A stretch of DNA of 64,000 bases, taken from the NCBI GenBank assembly GCA_038522375.1, contig JBCBKE010000003.1:13315-77314 (forward strand), in the 5' to 3' direction. The notes under the pieces are model-generated. The model saw only the letters and a program-made list of their open reading frames with translations, was not told where the DNA came from and did no database searches. The position numbers and the translations under genes are program-made. Shown one piece after another: positions 22,307 to 30,487 of this stretch; position 1 is the stretch's first letter, and each line of letters starts with the position of its first letter. Source of the DNA: UBA5336 sp038522375 (GTDB lineage Bacteria; Pseudomonadota; Alphaproteobacteria; Caulobacterales; Hyphomonadaceae).

Positions 22307-24286
22307 ATGGCCAGTCAACCCGTGCTCGGTGTGTGCTACTATCCCGAGCATTGGGATCCTGCGGGCTGGAAACGGGATGCCGATAGCATGGCCGCCCTTG
22401 GCTTGCAGCGGGTGCGGATTGGCGAGTTCGCGTGGGCAAGGGTCGAACCGGAACCGGGCCAGTTCGACTGGAACTGGCTTGACGAGGCGGTTGAAACCCT
22501 GGCCGGCGCCGGTCTGGAGATCATGATGGGCACGCCCACGGCCACGCCGCCGAAATGGCTGGTGGATCGGTATCCGGATGTGCTGGCGGTGGACAGGCAG
22601 GGTCGCCCCAGGCGGTTCGGCTCGCGCAGGCACTATTGCCTGTCGTCGCGCAGCTACGCCCGGGAAGCGGCGCGGATCACGGGGGCGGTGGCGGCGCGCT
22701 ATGGTCGCCACCCGGCGATTACCCACTGGCAGACCGACAATGAGCTCGGCTGCCATGACACGGTGAGGAGCTATTCCAGCGAAGCGGTGCGCGCCTTCCG
22801 GCTGTGGCTTCAGAGCCGGTACGGCAGCATCGATACGCTGAACCAGGCCTGGGGCACGGTGTTCTGGAGCCAGACCTATCAGAGCTTTGACGCGGTTGAC
22901 CTGCCATGCCTGACCGTCACTGAACCCAATCCGGCCCATGTCATGGATTTCAAGCGGTTCTCCTCCGATGTCCTGGTGGCGTTCAACGCCATGCAGGTCG
23001 AGATTATCCGCGGCCACGCACCAAACGCTGTCATCCTGCACAATGCGATGGGGCATTTCTTCCAGTTCGACCATTTCGAGTTGGGTAAGGATCTCGATAC
23101 CGTCGGCTGGGACAGCTATCCTCTGGGTTTCCTCGATGTGGGGCCCTATCCAAAGGCCGATAAACAGGACTATCTGCGCCAGGGACACCCGGATTTCGCA
23201 GGATTTCACCACGACCTCTATGCCCGGTGTGGCGGCGGCCGGTTCCAGGTGGTCGAGCAGCAGCCCGGGCCGGTAAACTGGGCCCACCACAATCCAGCGC
23301 CCCTCCCTGGCATGGTCGCGCTCTGGACGCTGGAAGCGGTGGCCCATGGGGCGGAGGCTGTTCAGTACTTTCGCTGGCGACAGGTGCCCATCGCCCAGGA
23401 ACAGATGCATGCCGGGTTGGAACGGATCGATGGTACACCGGCTCCAGGCGGAGAAGAGGCGCGCGAGGCCGCTGAAATATTGAAATCCCTCGGTCCGTTG
23501 CCGGAAAGGGGGCGTGCGGATGTGGCCCTGATGGTGACCTATGAGGGCCATTGGCTGTTTGAAACCCAGCCCCAGGGGCAAAGCTGGAACTATGAGCGGA
23601 TGTTGCTCGACTGGTATGGTGGCCTCCGCCGCAAGGGACTGGATGTGGATGTGGTGGCGCCGGGCGATGACCTGTCCGGCTACAAGCTCGTGATGGTGCC
23701 CTCCCTGCCTTTCGTCGACGGGGAGGTTCTGGAGCGGTTTGAGCAGACCGGCGCCCATATCGTTCTGGGGCCCCGGACGTTTTCTCGCACGCCGACCGGC
23801 GCCATTCCCCCTGACCTCGCGCCTGGCCCCCTCCAGGCGGTGCTGGGGCTGAAGGTCCTGCACAGTGAATCGCTGCCGGTCGATCATGGGGAGCCGGCGC
23901 GGTGGAGCCGCGACGGAACGCTGGCCAAAGCCCAGATCTGGATTGACCACGTGGACGCGCAGTCGGCGCCGCTTGTGCAAACTGAAAGTGGCGCTGGCCT
24001 CGTCTACACCGCTGGTCGGTACGCCTATGTGGCGACGGTGCCGGATACCGCTCTGCTGGACAGGATGGTGGCGGGGCTTTGCGACCGGGCCGGTATCGCA
24101 ACGCTGGACCTGCCAAAGGGGCTGCGGATGCGCCGCCGGGGTGGCCTCGTCTTTGCCATGAATTACGGGGCGGGGCCTGTCCGTTTACCGGACGGCGCGA
24201 TCGGGCCAGGGGACGAGCTGATCGTCGGGACTGCCGCGCTTCCGCCGGGGGGCGTGTCCATCTGGCGGCGCACGCCGGGCGTATAA
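22307..24286 (+). CDS. GH42 beta-galactosidase
   Basis: The 659-residue protein starts with VLGVCYYPEHWDPAGW and FAWARVEPEPGQFDWNWLD, both GH42 hallmarks. The acid/base Glu lies in HWQTDNELGCH near residue 144 and the nucleophile Glu in VVEQQPGPVNW near residue 317. A trimerisation-like domain at about 400-590 and a small C-terminal beta domain follow. There is no signal peptide, so it hydrolyses imported galactosides in the cytoplasm. GGAGGA lies 5 nt before the ATG. No sugar transporter or regulator is adjacent. The next features are two tRNAs on the other strand. Confidence 0.93.
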   Translation: MASQPVLGVCYYPEHWDPAGWKRDADSMAALGLQRVRIGEFAWARVEPEPGQFDWNWLDEAVETLAGAGLEIMMGTPTATPPKWLVDRYPDVLAVDRQGRPRRFGSRRHYCLSSRSYAREAARITGAVAARYGRHPAITHWQTDNELGCHDTVRSYSSEAVRAFRLWLQSRYGSIDTLNQAWGTVFWSQTYQSFDAVDLPCLTVTEPNPAHVMDFKRFSSDVLVAFNAMQVEIIRGHAPNAVILHNAMGHFFQFDHFELGKDLDTVGWDSYPLGFLDVGPYPKADKQDYLRQGHPDFAGFHHDLYARCGGGRFQVVEQQPGPVNWAHHNPAPLPGMVALWTLEAVAHGAEAVQYFRWRQVPIAQEQMHAGLERIDGTPAPGGEEAREAAEILKSLGPLPERGRADVALMVTYEGHWLFETQPQGQSWNYERMLLDWYGGLRRKGLDVDVVAPGDDLSGYKLVMVPSLPFVDGEVLERFEQTGAHIVLGPRTFSRTPTGAIPPDLAPGPLQAVLGLKVLHSESLPVDHGEPARWSRDGTLAKAQIWIDHVDAQSAPLVQTESGAGLVYTAGRYAYVATVPDTALLDRMVAGLCDRAGIATLDLPKGLRMRRRGGLVFAMNYGAGPVRLPDGAIGPGDELIVGTAALPPGGVSIWRRTPGV

Positions 24287-24311
24287 CTTTGATGACAACC
24301 GGCTGAGGAAT

Positions 24312-24385
24312 TGGAGCGGGTACACGGAATCGAACCGAGATCCTCAGCTTGGAAGGCTGCTGCACTACCGTTGTGCTATACCCGC
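24312..24385 (-). tRNA. tRNA-Gly(TCC)
   Basis: A 74-nt cloverleaf with encoded CCA on the minus strand. The acceptor GCGGGTA pairs with TACCCGC. The anticodon loop CTTCCAA gives TCC, and GGTTCGATTCC forms the T arm. Confidence 0.96.
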
Positions 24386-24415
24386 CCAGGGGCGTTGACT
24401 TCAGCGCGGGAGCGG

Positions 24416-24500
24416 TGGTGGAGGGAGCTGGATTCGAACCAGCGTACGCTAAGCGGCCAGATTTACAGTCTGGTGGATTTAACCACTCTCCCATCCCTCC
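24416..24500 (-). tRNA. tRNA-Tyr(GTA)
   Basis: An 85-nt class II tRNA on the minus strand with encoded CCA. The acceptor GGAGGGA pairs with TCCCTCC. The anticodon loop CTGTAAA gives GTA, and the long variable arm is typical of bacterial tRNA-Tyr. It is 30 bp upstream of tRNA-Gly and likely cotranscribed. Confidence 0.96.
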
Positions 24501-24608
24501 GATGCCTTCGCAGCTACGCTGATTTGACGCCGTGGGCCCATCCCGCCTAAGGCCCCTGAGAACATGGTTCAAAGGCACCCCCGCCGGAACGGAAACGGAC
24601 TTATAGGG

Positions 24609-25403
24609 ATGAAGCGTTCCCCACGCAACCACCAAGAGCGGCCCCACGAGCGGCGACGCGGCAGGAAGCCGGCAACGGGCGAAAACGGTCCGGTCTGGAT
24701 CTGGGGCACCCATGCCTCGGCGGCCACCCTCGCCAACCCGAACCGGGTGATCCACCAGGTCCTCGCCACCGAAAACGCCGCCCATCGCATGGGGCTTTCC
24801 GAGGTCGAGACGGTCTCGATCAAGGCGCTCGACCAGGCCTTGCCCGGCGGGGCGGTTCACCAGGGGATCGCAGTCCAGGCCGACCCGCTGGAGCCGCTGG
24901 GCCTTGATGAGCTCATCGCGCAGCGCCCAGCCCTGGTGGCCGTTCTCGACCAGGTGGCCGACCCCCATAACCTTGGCGCGATCTTCCGTTCGGCGGCCGC
25001 GTTCGGTGTGGCGGGTCTGGTACTCCAGAACCGGCACGCCCCATCGGTGACAGGAATTGTCGGCAAGAGCGCCGCGGGCGCCATCGAAACGGTGGCGGAA
25101 GTTCGGGTGGTGAACATCGCCCGTAGCCTGGATGCCTTGAGCGCTGGCGGGTTCACCGTGACCGGCCTGGCGGGTGGCGGCAGTGTTCCGCTGGAAACCG
25201 CCTGTGCGGAGGCGTCGCCCGTGGCGCTGGTCCTGGGCGCGGAGGGCACGGGGCTTCGCCCGGCCGTCGCGAAGGCCTGCGATCGGTTGGCCCATATTCC
25301 CATTCTTGCGGCGATGGAGAGCCTGAACGTGTCGAACGCGGCCGCCATTGCCTTTTACGAAGCGGCACGGGTGAATCGAACCGGCCCATTTTCGCCCGAA
25401 TGA
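24609..25403 (+). CDS. rlmB: 23S rRNA (guanosine-2'-O)-methyltransferase RlmB (SpoU family)
   Basis: The 264-residue protein has the RlmB substrate-binding start VWIWGTHASAATLANPNRV, then the SPOUT core: LDQVADPHNLGAIFRSAAAFG, LVLGAEGTGLRP and ESLNVSNAAAIAFYE, the three trmH motifs. It methylates G2251 of 23S rRNA with S-adenosylmethionine. An ATG at 24564 would add 15 residues; 24609 keeps the basic N-terminal tail of normal length. It is divergent from tRNA-Tyr, an arrangement frequent in alphaproteobacteria. Confidence 0.93.
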   Translation: MKRSPRNHQERPHERRRGRKPATGENGPVWIWGTHASAATLANPNRVIHQVLATENAAHRMGLSEVETVSIKALDQALPGGAVHQGIAVQADPLEPLGLDELIAQRPALVAVLDQVADPHNLGAIFRSAAAFGVAGLVLQNRHAPSVTGIVGKSAAGAIETVAEVRVVNIARSLDALSAGGFTVTGLAGGGSVPLETACAEASPVALVLGAEGTGLRPAVAKACDRLAHIPILAAMESLNVSNAAAIAFYEAARVNRTGPFSPE

Positions 25404-25443
25404 TCGGGTGCTATCCATGCTTGGCGTATGAGGAGGGGCGGCC

Positions 25444-26160
25444 ATGCTTCGCTTGATTTCCGTTCTGTTGATCCTTGTCGGCCTGGGACTTGCCGGTTTG
25501 GGTGGGGTAGCCCTCATGGGCACGACCCTTGCCGGGGCACCGCCTGTTTCTGCATCGGCGCCGGAAAGCGCTGGCGGGGCCGCTCCGCCGCCGCCTTCCC
25601 GTGCGTTGACCCGGGAGTCCGAGGCCGTGTTCTCCACCGAGAGCAGACCGTTCAGTGCCGCCGACCGGCTTCGGGAAGTGCCGATCGCCCATGAAACCCC
25701 CGATCTGGCCGTGATCGGCGAAGCCTTCGAGGTGACCCTGGCGATCGATGCCACGGGCGCCGAAAGTGCGGCGCGTGTCTTGCCTGGGCGGGGCGACGTG
25801 GTTGCCGGATCGGCCATGGTTGGTCGCGAAGCGAAGGCCCTGCTGTCTGGTGCCAATTTCGACATCGAGCCCCTGTCGCCGGACCTGCAGGCGCTGTCTG
25901 AATTTGCCGCCAATACCTGGCGCTGGCGGGTGACCGCGGAGGCTGCGGGCCCCCAGGACCTGGTGCTGGACATCTTTGCCATGGACGGGGGCAGTGCCCT
26001 GCCGGTCCACAGTTTCCGGGACACGGTGACGATACAGGTCTCGACCGTTGGGCGTCTGGTCCGGGCGGCAAACGAGGCCAATCCGCTGGTGGTTCTGCTC
26101 GGCGGAATAGGCTCTATCCTGGGCGGGGCGTTCGGCGTGTTTCGCTTCTTCAGGAAGTAA
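25444..26160 (+). CDS. Membrane-anchored protein of unknown function
   Basis: The 238-residue protein has a hydrophobic N-terminus (RLISVLLILVGLGLAGLGGV) acting as signal or anchor, a Pro/Ala-rich linker, a soluble beta-rich domain at about 70-205 and a C-terminal hydrophobic helix (VVLLGGIGSILGGAFGVF) with a short basic tail. The bulk should face the periplasm. Blocks such as VIGEAFEVTLAIDATGAESA and NTWRWRVTAEAAGPQDLVLD suggest an Ig-like domain. It starts 41 bp after rlmB. No known family was recognised. Confidence 0.72.
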   Translation: MLRLISVLLILVGLGLAGLGGVALMGTTLAGAPPVSASAPESAGGAAPPPPSRALTRESEAVFSTESRPFSAADRLREVPIAHETPDLAVIGEAFEVTLAIDATGAESAARVLPGRGDVVAGSAMVGREAKALLSGANFDIEPLSPDLQALSEFAANTWRWRVTAEAAGPQDLVLDIFAMDGGSALPVHSFRDTVTIQVSTVGRLVRAANEANPLVVLLGGIGSILGGAFGVFRFFRK

Positions 26161-26241
26161 GGGCCCGTCCCCTCCTGGCCAGCACGTTTGGCCGCAAGGC
26201 GCGGGTGCGCGCTGCGGCGGTGGGGGCCGGATTGGGAGCGG

Positions 26242-26694
26242 TCAGGGGAGGGGCGGCGGCTGGGCGCAGGAGCCGTCGGGCGGTGTGGGGCGCGCGATAT
26301 TGTGGCGGTGCGCCCATTCGATATCGGGTTGGCGGGGATCGCGTGGCGCAATCCGGCCCGTGGTCGCCGGGGCCGATTTGTTCGCCGCCATGGCGCCTGC
26401 GAAGGCGGCGGCTTGCCGGCCATGGTGGGCGGCGAGGTGGCGCTGTACCGTGCTGTCGCCGGGTTCGGCCGCGCGGGCATGGAGCCTCGCGCGCCAGTGG
26501 CCGGCGCCGGGGCCGCCCCATTCGAGCCGGTAGATCTCCCCCGTCTGGGTCACGACCAGTTTCGGGACCGGCTGGCCGGTTTCAGTGAGATGGGCGATCC
26601 AGTCGCTGGCCATGAGCAGATGCCAGATAAGCACCGGCCACCGGGTGAACGGCACGATCCTGAAGGCATGCAAGAGGAACTCGCGGCTGAGCAT
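26242..26694 (-). CDS. Hypothetical protein, 150 residues
   Basis: The reading frame has strongly G/C-biased third positions, as in neighbouring real genes. The first 80 residues look protein-like (FRIVPFTRWPVLIWHLLMAS, then PKLVVTQTGEIYRLEWGG). The C-terminal 60 residues are Arg/Pro-rich and less convincing. No strong Shine-Dalgarno precedes the ATG, and a long overlapping frame on the plus strand weakens the case. No function can be suggested. Confidence 0.45.
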   Translation of the reverse strand: MLSREFLLHAFRIVPFTRWPVLIWHLLMASDWIAHLTETGQPVPKLVVTQTGEIYRLEWGGPGAGHWRARLHARAAEPGDSTVQRHLAAHHGRQAAAFAGAMAANKSAPATTGRIAPRDPRQPDIEWAHRHNIARPTPPDGSCAQPPPLP

Positions 26695-27032
26695 GGAGGG
26701 AGATTACCATGGGCCACGGGGGTGGGGACAAGAATGGCTGGGGTGATGTGGAATCGCCGGCGATTCTGGCGCTCTCCCGTCTTCATGACGCGATCCACCG
26801 CCAGATTCCAGACCCAGTCAGAGGGACCGGTGTTGGCCCGAAGCGGCCGACTGCCTTTCGATGCCGGATGACTACTTCCGACGGCGAAGGAGACGTTAGC
26901 AAGCGTCCTAAACGTTCGGATAATGGACTCTCACCAAATTTCAAGAGCTTCGGATGTGTGCACGCTGTCTTCGAACTCGATGCCGAGATGGCGGTTGGAA
27001 CTTCCGATTGTCTTTCCCCTTACTCGTCCTCT
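26695..27032. other. Intergenic stretch without a supported gene
   Basis: About 340 bp between two minus-strand genes. Open frames on the plus strand here give low-complexity products with no recognisable features. No hairpin with a T-run, tRNA or repeat was seen. Confidence 0.5.
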
Positions 27033-27464
27033 TCATCCGGTCCGGCGGGTATCTGCCTCAGGCTGCTCTGCCCGCCGGATGCCGAACATGAAAGCCAGCG
27101 ATGCGACATACATGACACTGCCAACCATCAAACTGCCGATCGCAAAGGTGGAATAGGTTGCCCGGCCCTCAGCTGAGATAGTGTTTATTCCGGGAAGCAT
27201 GATCTCGCCTGCCGCCTCCGCGTCGAGCGCCGCCTGTGTGAGGCGGGCCATGTCGATCGCCGTTGTGTATATCCCCAGCATGGTGACGGTATAGGCAATC
27301 GTGTACAGGGTAATGAGGATTAAGAGCATGCGCGTTGTGAGCGATCTTGCCACCAGATAGGCCGATGCAAGCAATGCTGACACAAGGGAAAAAAGGATTG
27401 TGTATTGCATCAACAACTTCACTTCGAATTCATTGAGCAGATAGATGTATTCAAAGGCTGCCAT
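27033..27464 (-). CDS. Small integral membrane protein, unknown
   Basis: The 143-residue protein has about four hydrophobic segments (LLMQYTILFSLVSALLASAY, LLILITLYTIAYTVTMLGI and FAIGSLMVGSVMYVASLAF) and a charged C-terminal tail. The ATG at 27464 follows GGGGAGC; an ATG at 27494 adds ten residues. Codon use is less G/C-biased than in the neighbours, which may indicate recent acquisition. No family or partner is evident. The roughly 240 bp upstream to 27703 holds no recognised gene. Confidence 0.7.
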   Translation of the reverse strand: MAAFEYIYLLNEFEVKLLMQYTILFSLVSALLASAYLVARSLTTRMLLILITLYTIAYTVTMLGIYTTAIDMARLTQAALDAEAAGEIMLPGINTISAEGRATYSTFAIGSLMVGSVMYVASLAFMFGIRRAEQPEADTRRTG

Positions 27465-27703
27465 TGGCGCTCCCCACATTTCCCTTATCCACAATGTCCG
27501 TCAAACTGCGGAAGAGCTCAAGGTAGAAGCCCTAGAGCCTGTGATTGGAAACGCTCCGAAAACAGCGGTAAGACAGCGTCTCAAACTCGCCCCAAGTACG
27601 ATGCTCTCCTGGTGTCTGTGCCTGACCCCAATGCAGACATCGGCGAAGCTGGCCAGACCGACAGTTTTCGGCGAGCGTCTGCCGGTCTGTTTGCGTAGGG
27701 ACT

Positions 27704-28690
27704 TCAGAGCAGGGCGGGGACAACGCGGTCCGGGGGTTTGTGGCCGTCGGCAAAGGTCTTGATATTGATGATGACCTTTTCGCCCATCTCGACGCGGCCT
27801 TCGAGGGTCGCCGAACCCATATGGGGGAGAAGGACGACGTTGGGCATCGTCTTCAGCTTTTCGTTCACATGGGGCTCGCGCTCGAACACGTCGAGGCCGG
27901 CGCCGGCAATGGCGCCCGATTCAAGGGCGCGGGTCAGGGCCGCCTCGTCGATGACTTCGCCCCGGGCCGTATTCACGATGAAGCTTTCGGGTTTCATCAG
28001 GTCGATCCGCCGGGCGTTCAGGAGATGGAAGGTGGCCGGGGTATGGGGGCAATTGACCGACACGATGTCCATGCGGGCCAGCATCTGGTCGAGGCTGTCC
28101 CAATAGGTGGCCGATAGCAGCTCCTCGATCCGGGGGCTGACGGGCTTTCTGTTGTGGTAGTGGACCTGGAGGCCAAAGGCGCGGGCGCGTTTCGCGACGG
28201 CCTGTCCGATGCGGCCCATGCCGATGATGCCCAGGCGCTTGCCGGCCAGGCGCCGGCCCATCATCCAGGTGGGGGTCCAGCCGGTGAAGGCGCCCTGCTC
28301 CATGACCTGCACGCCTTCATGGAGGCGGCGCGGCACGGCGAGAATCAGGGCCATGGCCACATCGGCTGTGTCGTCTGTGAGCACGCCGGGCGTGTTGGTG
28401 ACGGTGATGCCCCGCTGGACGGCGCTTTCCACGTCGATATTGTCCACCCCGGCGCCGAACTGGGCGATGAGGCGGAGCTGTTCTCCCGCCCGGGCCATGG
28501 CGCGGCCGTCCAACCGGTCTGTCACCGTGGGGACGAGGACATCGGCGCGGGCTATGGCATTGACCAGCTCGTCCTGGGTGAAGGGATGATCGTCCTCGTT
28601 CAACTCGGCGTCGAACAGTTCCATCAGGCGCAGTTCGACCGGGTCGGGGAGCTTGCGCGTTACAATCACCTTCAATTTCCGGTTCGTCAT
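27704..28690 (-). CDS. D-2-hydroxyacid dehydrogenase (glyoxylate/hydroxypyruvate reductase type)
   Basis: The 328-residue protein has the NAD(P)-binding GKRLGIIGMGRIGQAVAKRA and the catalytic triad of the family: Arg in IVNTARGEVIDE, Glu in LDVFEREP and His in VLLPHMGSAT. The N-terminal substrate domain (LRLIAQFGAGVDNIDVESA) is standard. Members reduce glyoxylate or hydroxypyruvate, or oxidise D-glycerate; the exact substrate cannot be read. It has no operon partner. Confidence 0.92.
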   Translation of the reverse strand: MTNRKLKVIVTRKLPDPVELRLMELFDAELNEDDHPFTQDELVNAIARADVLVPTVTDRLDGRAMARAGEQLRLIAQFGAGVDNIDVESAVQRGITVTNTPGVLTDDTADVAMALILAVPRRLHEGVQVMEQGAFTGWTPTWMMGRRLAGKRLGIIGMGRIGQAVAKRARAFGLQVHYHNRKPVSPRIEELLSATYWDSLDQMLARMDIVSVNCPHTPATFHLLNARRIDLMKPESFIVNTARGEVIDEAALTRALESGAIAGAGLDVFEREPHVNEKLKTMPNVVLLPHMGSATLEGRVEMGEKVIINIKTFADGHKPPDRVVPALL

Positions 28691-28832
28691 GCCAAATTCC
28701 CTGCGCGTTAAACGTCCTTAGCAGAGCCCGGGGCCGGGGCCAACGGGCGCACTGAGCGGTGATTCGGTGGAAATTTACGACAGATTCATTCCAATCGGTA
28801 AAACCTCCGACAAAGACGAAATGTCTGCTGGG

Positions 28833-29393
28833 ATGGATGGTGTTGTGAGCGTTTTGAGGATCGCCCTGATTGCGGCGTGTTTGGGTGTTTTCGGTGCAGC
28901 GGACGGGGGCGCGGACGGGCGGTCCGAGGGGCAGCCGGTGCCGCGTATGGAGACCCGGTCGGCGATCACGATCAGTCATTTCACTGGAAAGCCCGTGCCG
29001 CGGTTCGAACGGTTGCGCGCGTCCGAGGTCAACGGCCGGGCCGGGCCCAGCTTGAGCCACCCGGTGTTGTGGACCTATGGGCGGGCGGGCCTGCCGGTTC
29101 TGGTGATCAAGGAGAGCATCGACTGGCGACGGGTGCGCGATCCCGATGGCGACGAGGTGTGGATTCACCGGAGCCTCTTGGCGGGGGGCTCCACGGCGTT
29201 GCTGGTGTCGCCGGCGACGCTCGTGCGTACGCCCGAAGCCGATGCGGCGGCGGTGGCTGACCTGGAGGCGGGCGTTGTCGCTGCGCTGTTGACCTGTGAG
29301 ACGGGTTGGTGCCGCATCGCGGCAGGGCGGCGGAAGGGCTGGGTGCCTGAGGCGGCACTCTGGGGCGCGCGGGTGCCGGGCGATCCGCTTTAA
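28833..29393 (+). CDS. Exported bacterial SH3-domain protein
   Basis: From the ATG at 28833 the 186-residue product starts with a signal peptide (MDGVVSVLRIALIAACLGVF, then GAADG). Two SH3_4-type repeats follow: ASEVNGRAGPSLSHPVLWTY with WRRVRDPDGDEVWIHRSLL, then VRTPEADAAAVADLEAGVVA with CRIAAGRRKGWVPEAALWG. Such domains usually bind peptidoglycan or act in the periplasm. In-frame ATGs at 28767 and 28821 would place the hydrophobic core too deep for a normal signal peptide. Confidence 0.85.
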   Translation: MDGVVSVLRIALIAACLGVFGAADGGADGRSEGQPVPRMETRSAITISHFTGKPVPRFERLRASEVNGRAGPSLSHPVLWTYGRAGLPVLVIKESIDWRRVRDPDGDEVWIHRSLLAGGSTALLVSPATLVRTPEADAAAVADLEAGVVAALLTCETGWCRIAAGRRKGWVPEAALWGARVPGDPL

Positions 29394-29404
29394 GGCAGGT
29401 TCGG

Positions 29405-29494
29405 AGCAAACGGGGAACTTTTTCCGAACGGATACTTGCGCAGAAAACAAAGACCTAAAGCGTCGGCCCGGCGTGAAGCGAAAGACCGACGCTT
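29405..29494. repeat. Probable degenerate member of the dispersed repeat family
   Basis: GCGCAGAAAACAAAGACCTA followed by AAGCG resembles the GCGTCAAGACAAGGACTTGA-AGCG block of the other copies. Two inverted repeats are present: TTCGG with CCGAA flanking GAACTTTT, and AAGCGTCGG (29458-29466) with CCGACGCTT (29486-29494). No T-run follows, so a simple terminator is unlikely. Confidence 0.45.
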
Positions 29495-29569
29495 GAACGG
29501 CTTTTGTCGGCCCTGGCCGCGGGGCCCGGCGCTGCTGGCCAGGCTGGCTGGCATGCCTATGTTTCTCCC

Positions 29570-30487
29570 ATGGTCCCGTTGATCCACCATCCCGACTATG
29601 ATGCCGCGACCGTTCCCGATGGGCACCGGTTTCCGATGCGGAAGTATTCGCTGGTCGCCGAGCAGTTGCGGGCACGGGGCGCGGTCTTCCACGTACCGGC
29701 GCCTGCGCCGTTCGCGTGGCTGAAGGCGGTCCATGCGCCGGAATACGTGAATGCGGTGATGGATGGGACGCTTTGTCCGAAGGCGGCCCGGCGCATCGGG
29801 TTCGAGATCACCGCCGCGGTGGCGGAGCGGTCACGCGCCTCGGTCGGGGGCACCTATCTGGGCGGACGGGTCGCCCTGGCGTCCGGCGCAGCGGTGAACC
29901 TGGCGGGCGGTAGTCACCATGCGGACATGACGGGCGGGGCCGGGTTTTGCGTGTTCAATGATGTGGCGGTGGCGGCCCGGCGGCTGCTGGACGAAGACCG
30001 GGTTGCCCAGGTCGCGGTGATCGATCTGGATGTCCACCATGGTGACGGCACGGCGCGCATCTTTGCCGGTGACCCCGCCGTGTTCACCGCTTCGCTCCAC
30101 TGTGCGCAGAACTGGCCGCGGGAAAAGCCTCCCGGCGATCTCGATGTGGGGTTGCCGCGGGACACCGGCGATGATGGCTATCTTGACGCGTTGGAGCGGT
30201 TCCTGGACACGGTGTTCAAGCGCTGCGAGCCGGATCTCGTCTTCTACAATGCCGGGGTCGATCCCCATCGGGATGACCGGCTGGGCTTGTTGTCGCTGAC
30301 CGATGGGGGCTTGCGGTTGCGGGACGGAATGGTAGCCGAGGCGTGTTCGCGGCGGGGTGTGCCGGTTTGCGGCGTGCTGGGTGGCGGCTATGGCAGCGAT
30401 GCCCATGCGGTTGCAGCACGGCACACGTTTCTGGTGGATGCCTTTAGCGCGCGCTTCCAGCCGGTGCGGGCTCAGACCACCGACTGA
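29570..30487 (+). CDS. Histone-deacetylase-like zinc hydrolase
   Basis: The 305-residue protein has the arginase/deacetylase fold of the bacterial HDAC-like family: LAGGSHHADMTGGAGFCVFN, then VAVIDLDVHHGDGTARIFAG with the Asp and His zinc ligands, YNAGVDPHRDDRLG with the third Asp, and GVLGGGYGSD. Members deacetylate acetylated amines, polyamines or proteins. The start at 29570 gives the usual short N-terminus (LIHHPDYDA). Its 3' end overlaps the convergent TAXI gene by 16 bp. Confidence 0.9.
   Translation: MVPLIHHPDYDAATVPDGHRFPMRKYSLVAEQLRARGAVFHVPAPAPFAWLKAVHAPEYVNAVMDGTLCPKAARRIGFEITAAVAERSRASVGGTYLGGRVALASGAAVNLAGGSHHADMTGGAGFCVFNDVAVAARRLLDEDRVAQVAVIDLDVHHGDGTARIFAGDPAVFTASLHCAQNWPREKPPGDLDVGLPRDTGDDGYLDALERFLDTVFKRCEPDLVFYNAGVDPHRDDRLGLLSLTDGGLRLRDGMVAEACSRRGVPVCGVLGGGYGSDAHAVAARHTFLVDAFSARFQPVRAQTTD

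Noticed and set aside
21908..23980. A 690-codon minus-strand frame over GH42
   Set aside because: It lies opposite a clear GH42 gene with catalytic motifs, and its product shows His/Arg-rich low-complexity sequence.
23031..26480. A 1149-codon open frame on the minus strand
   Set aside because: It runs antisense through GH42, two tRNAs and rlmB. Its product is Arg/Pro/Ser-rich with no fold, as expected of a high-GC shadow frame.
26709..27176. A 155-codon plus-strand frame with GGAGGGA before its ATG
   Set aside because: The ribosome site is good, but the product is low-complexity and overlaps the 3' end of a credible membrane protein gene on the other strand.
27530..27600. Another copy of the dispersed repeat near CCCTAGAGCCTG
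   Set aside because: Only a short CTAGAGC-like start matches; the rest does not align with either copy.
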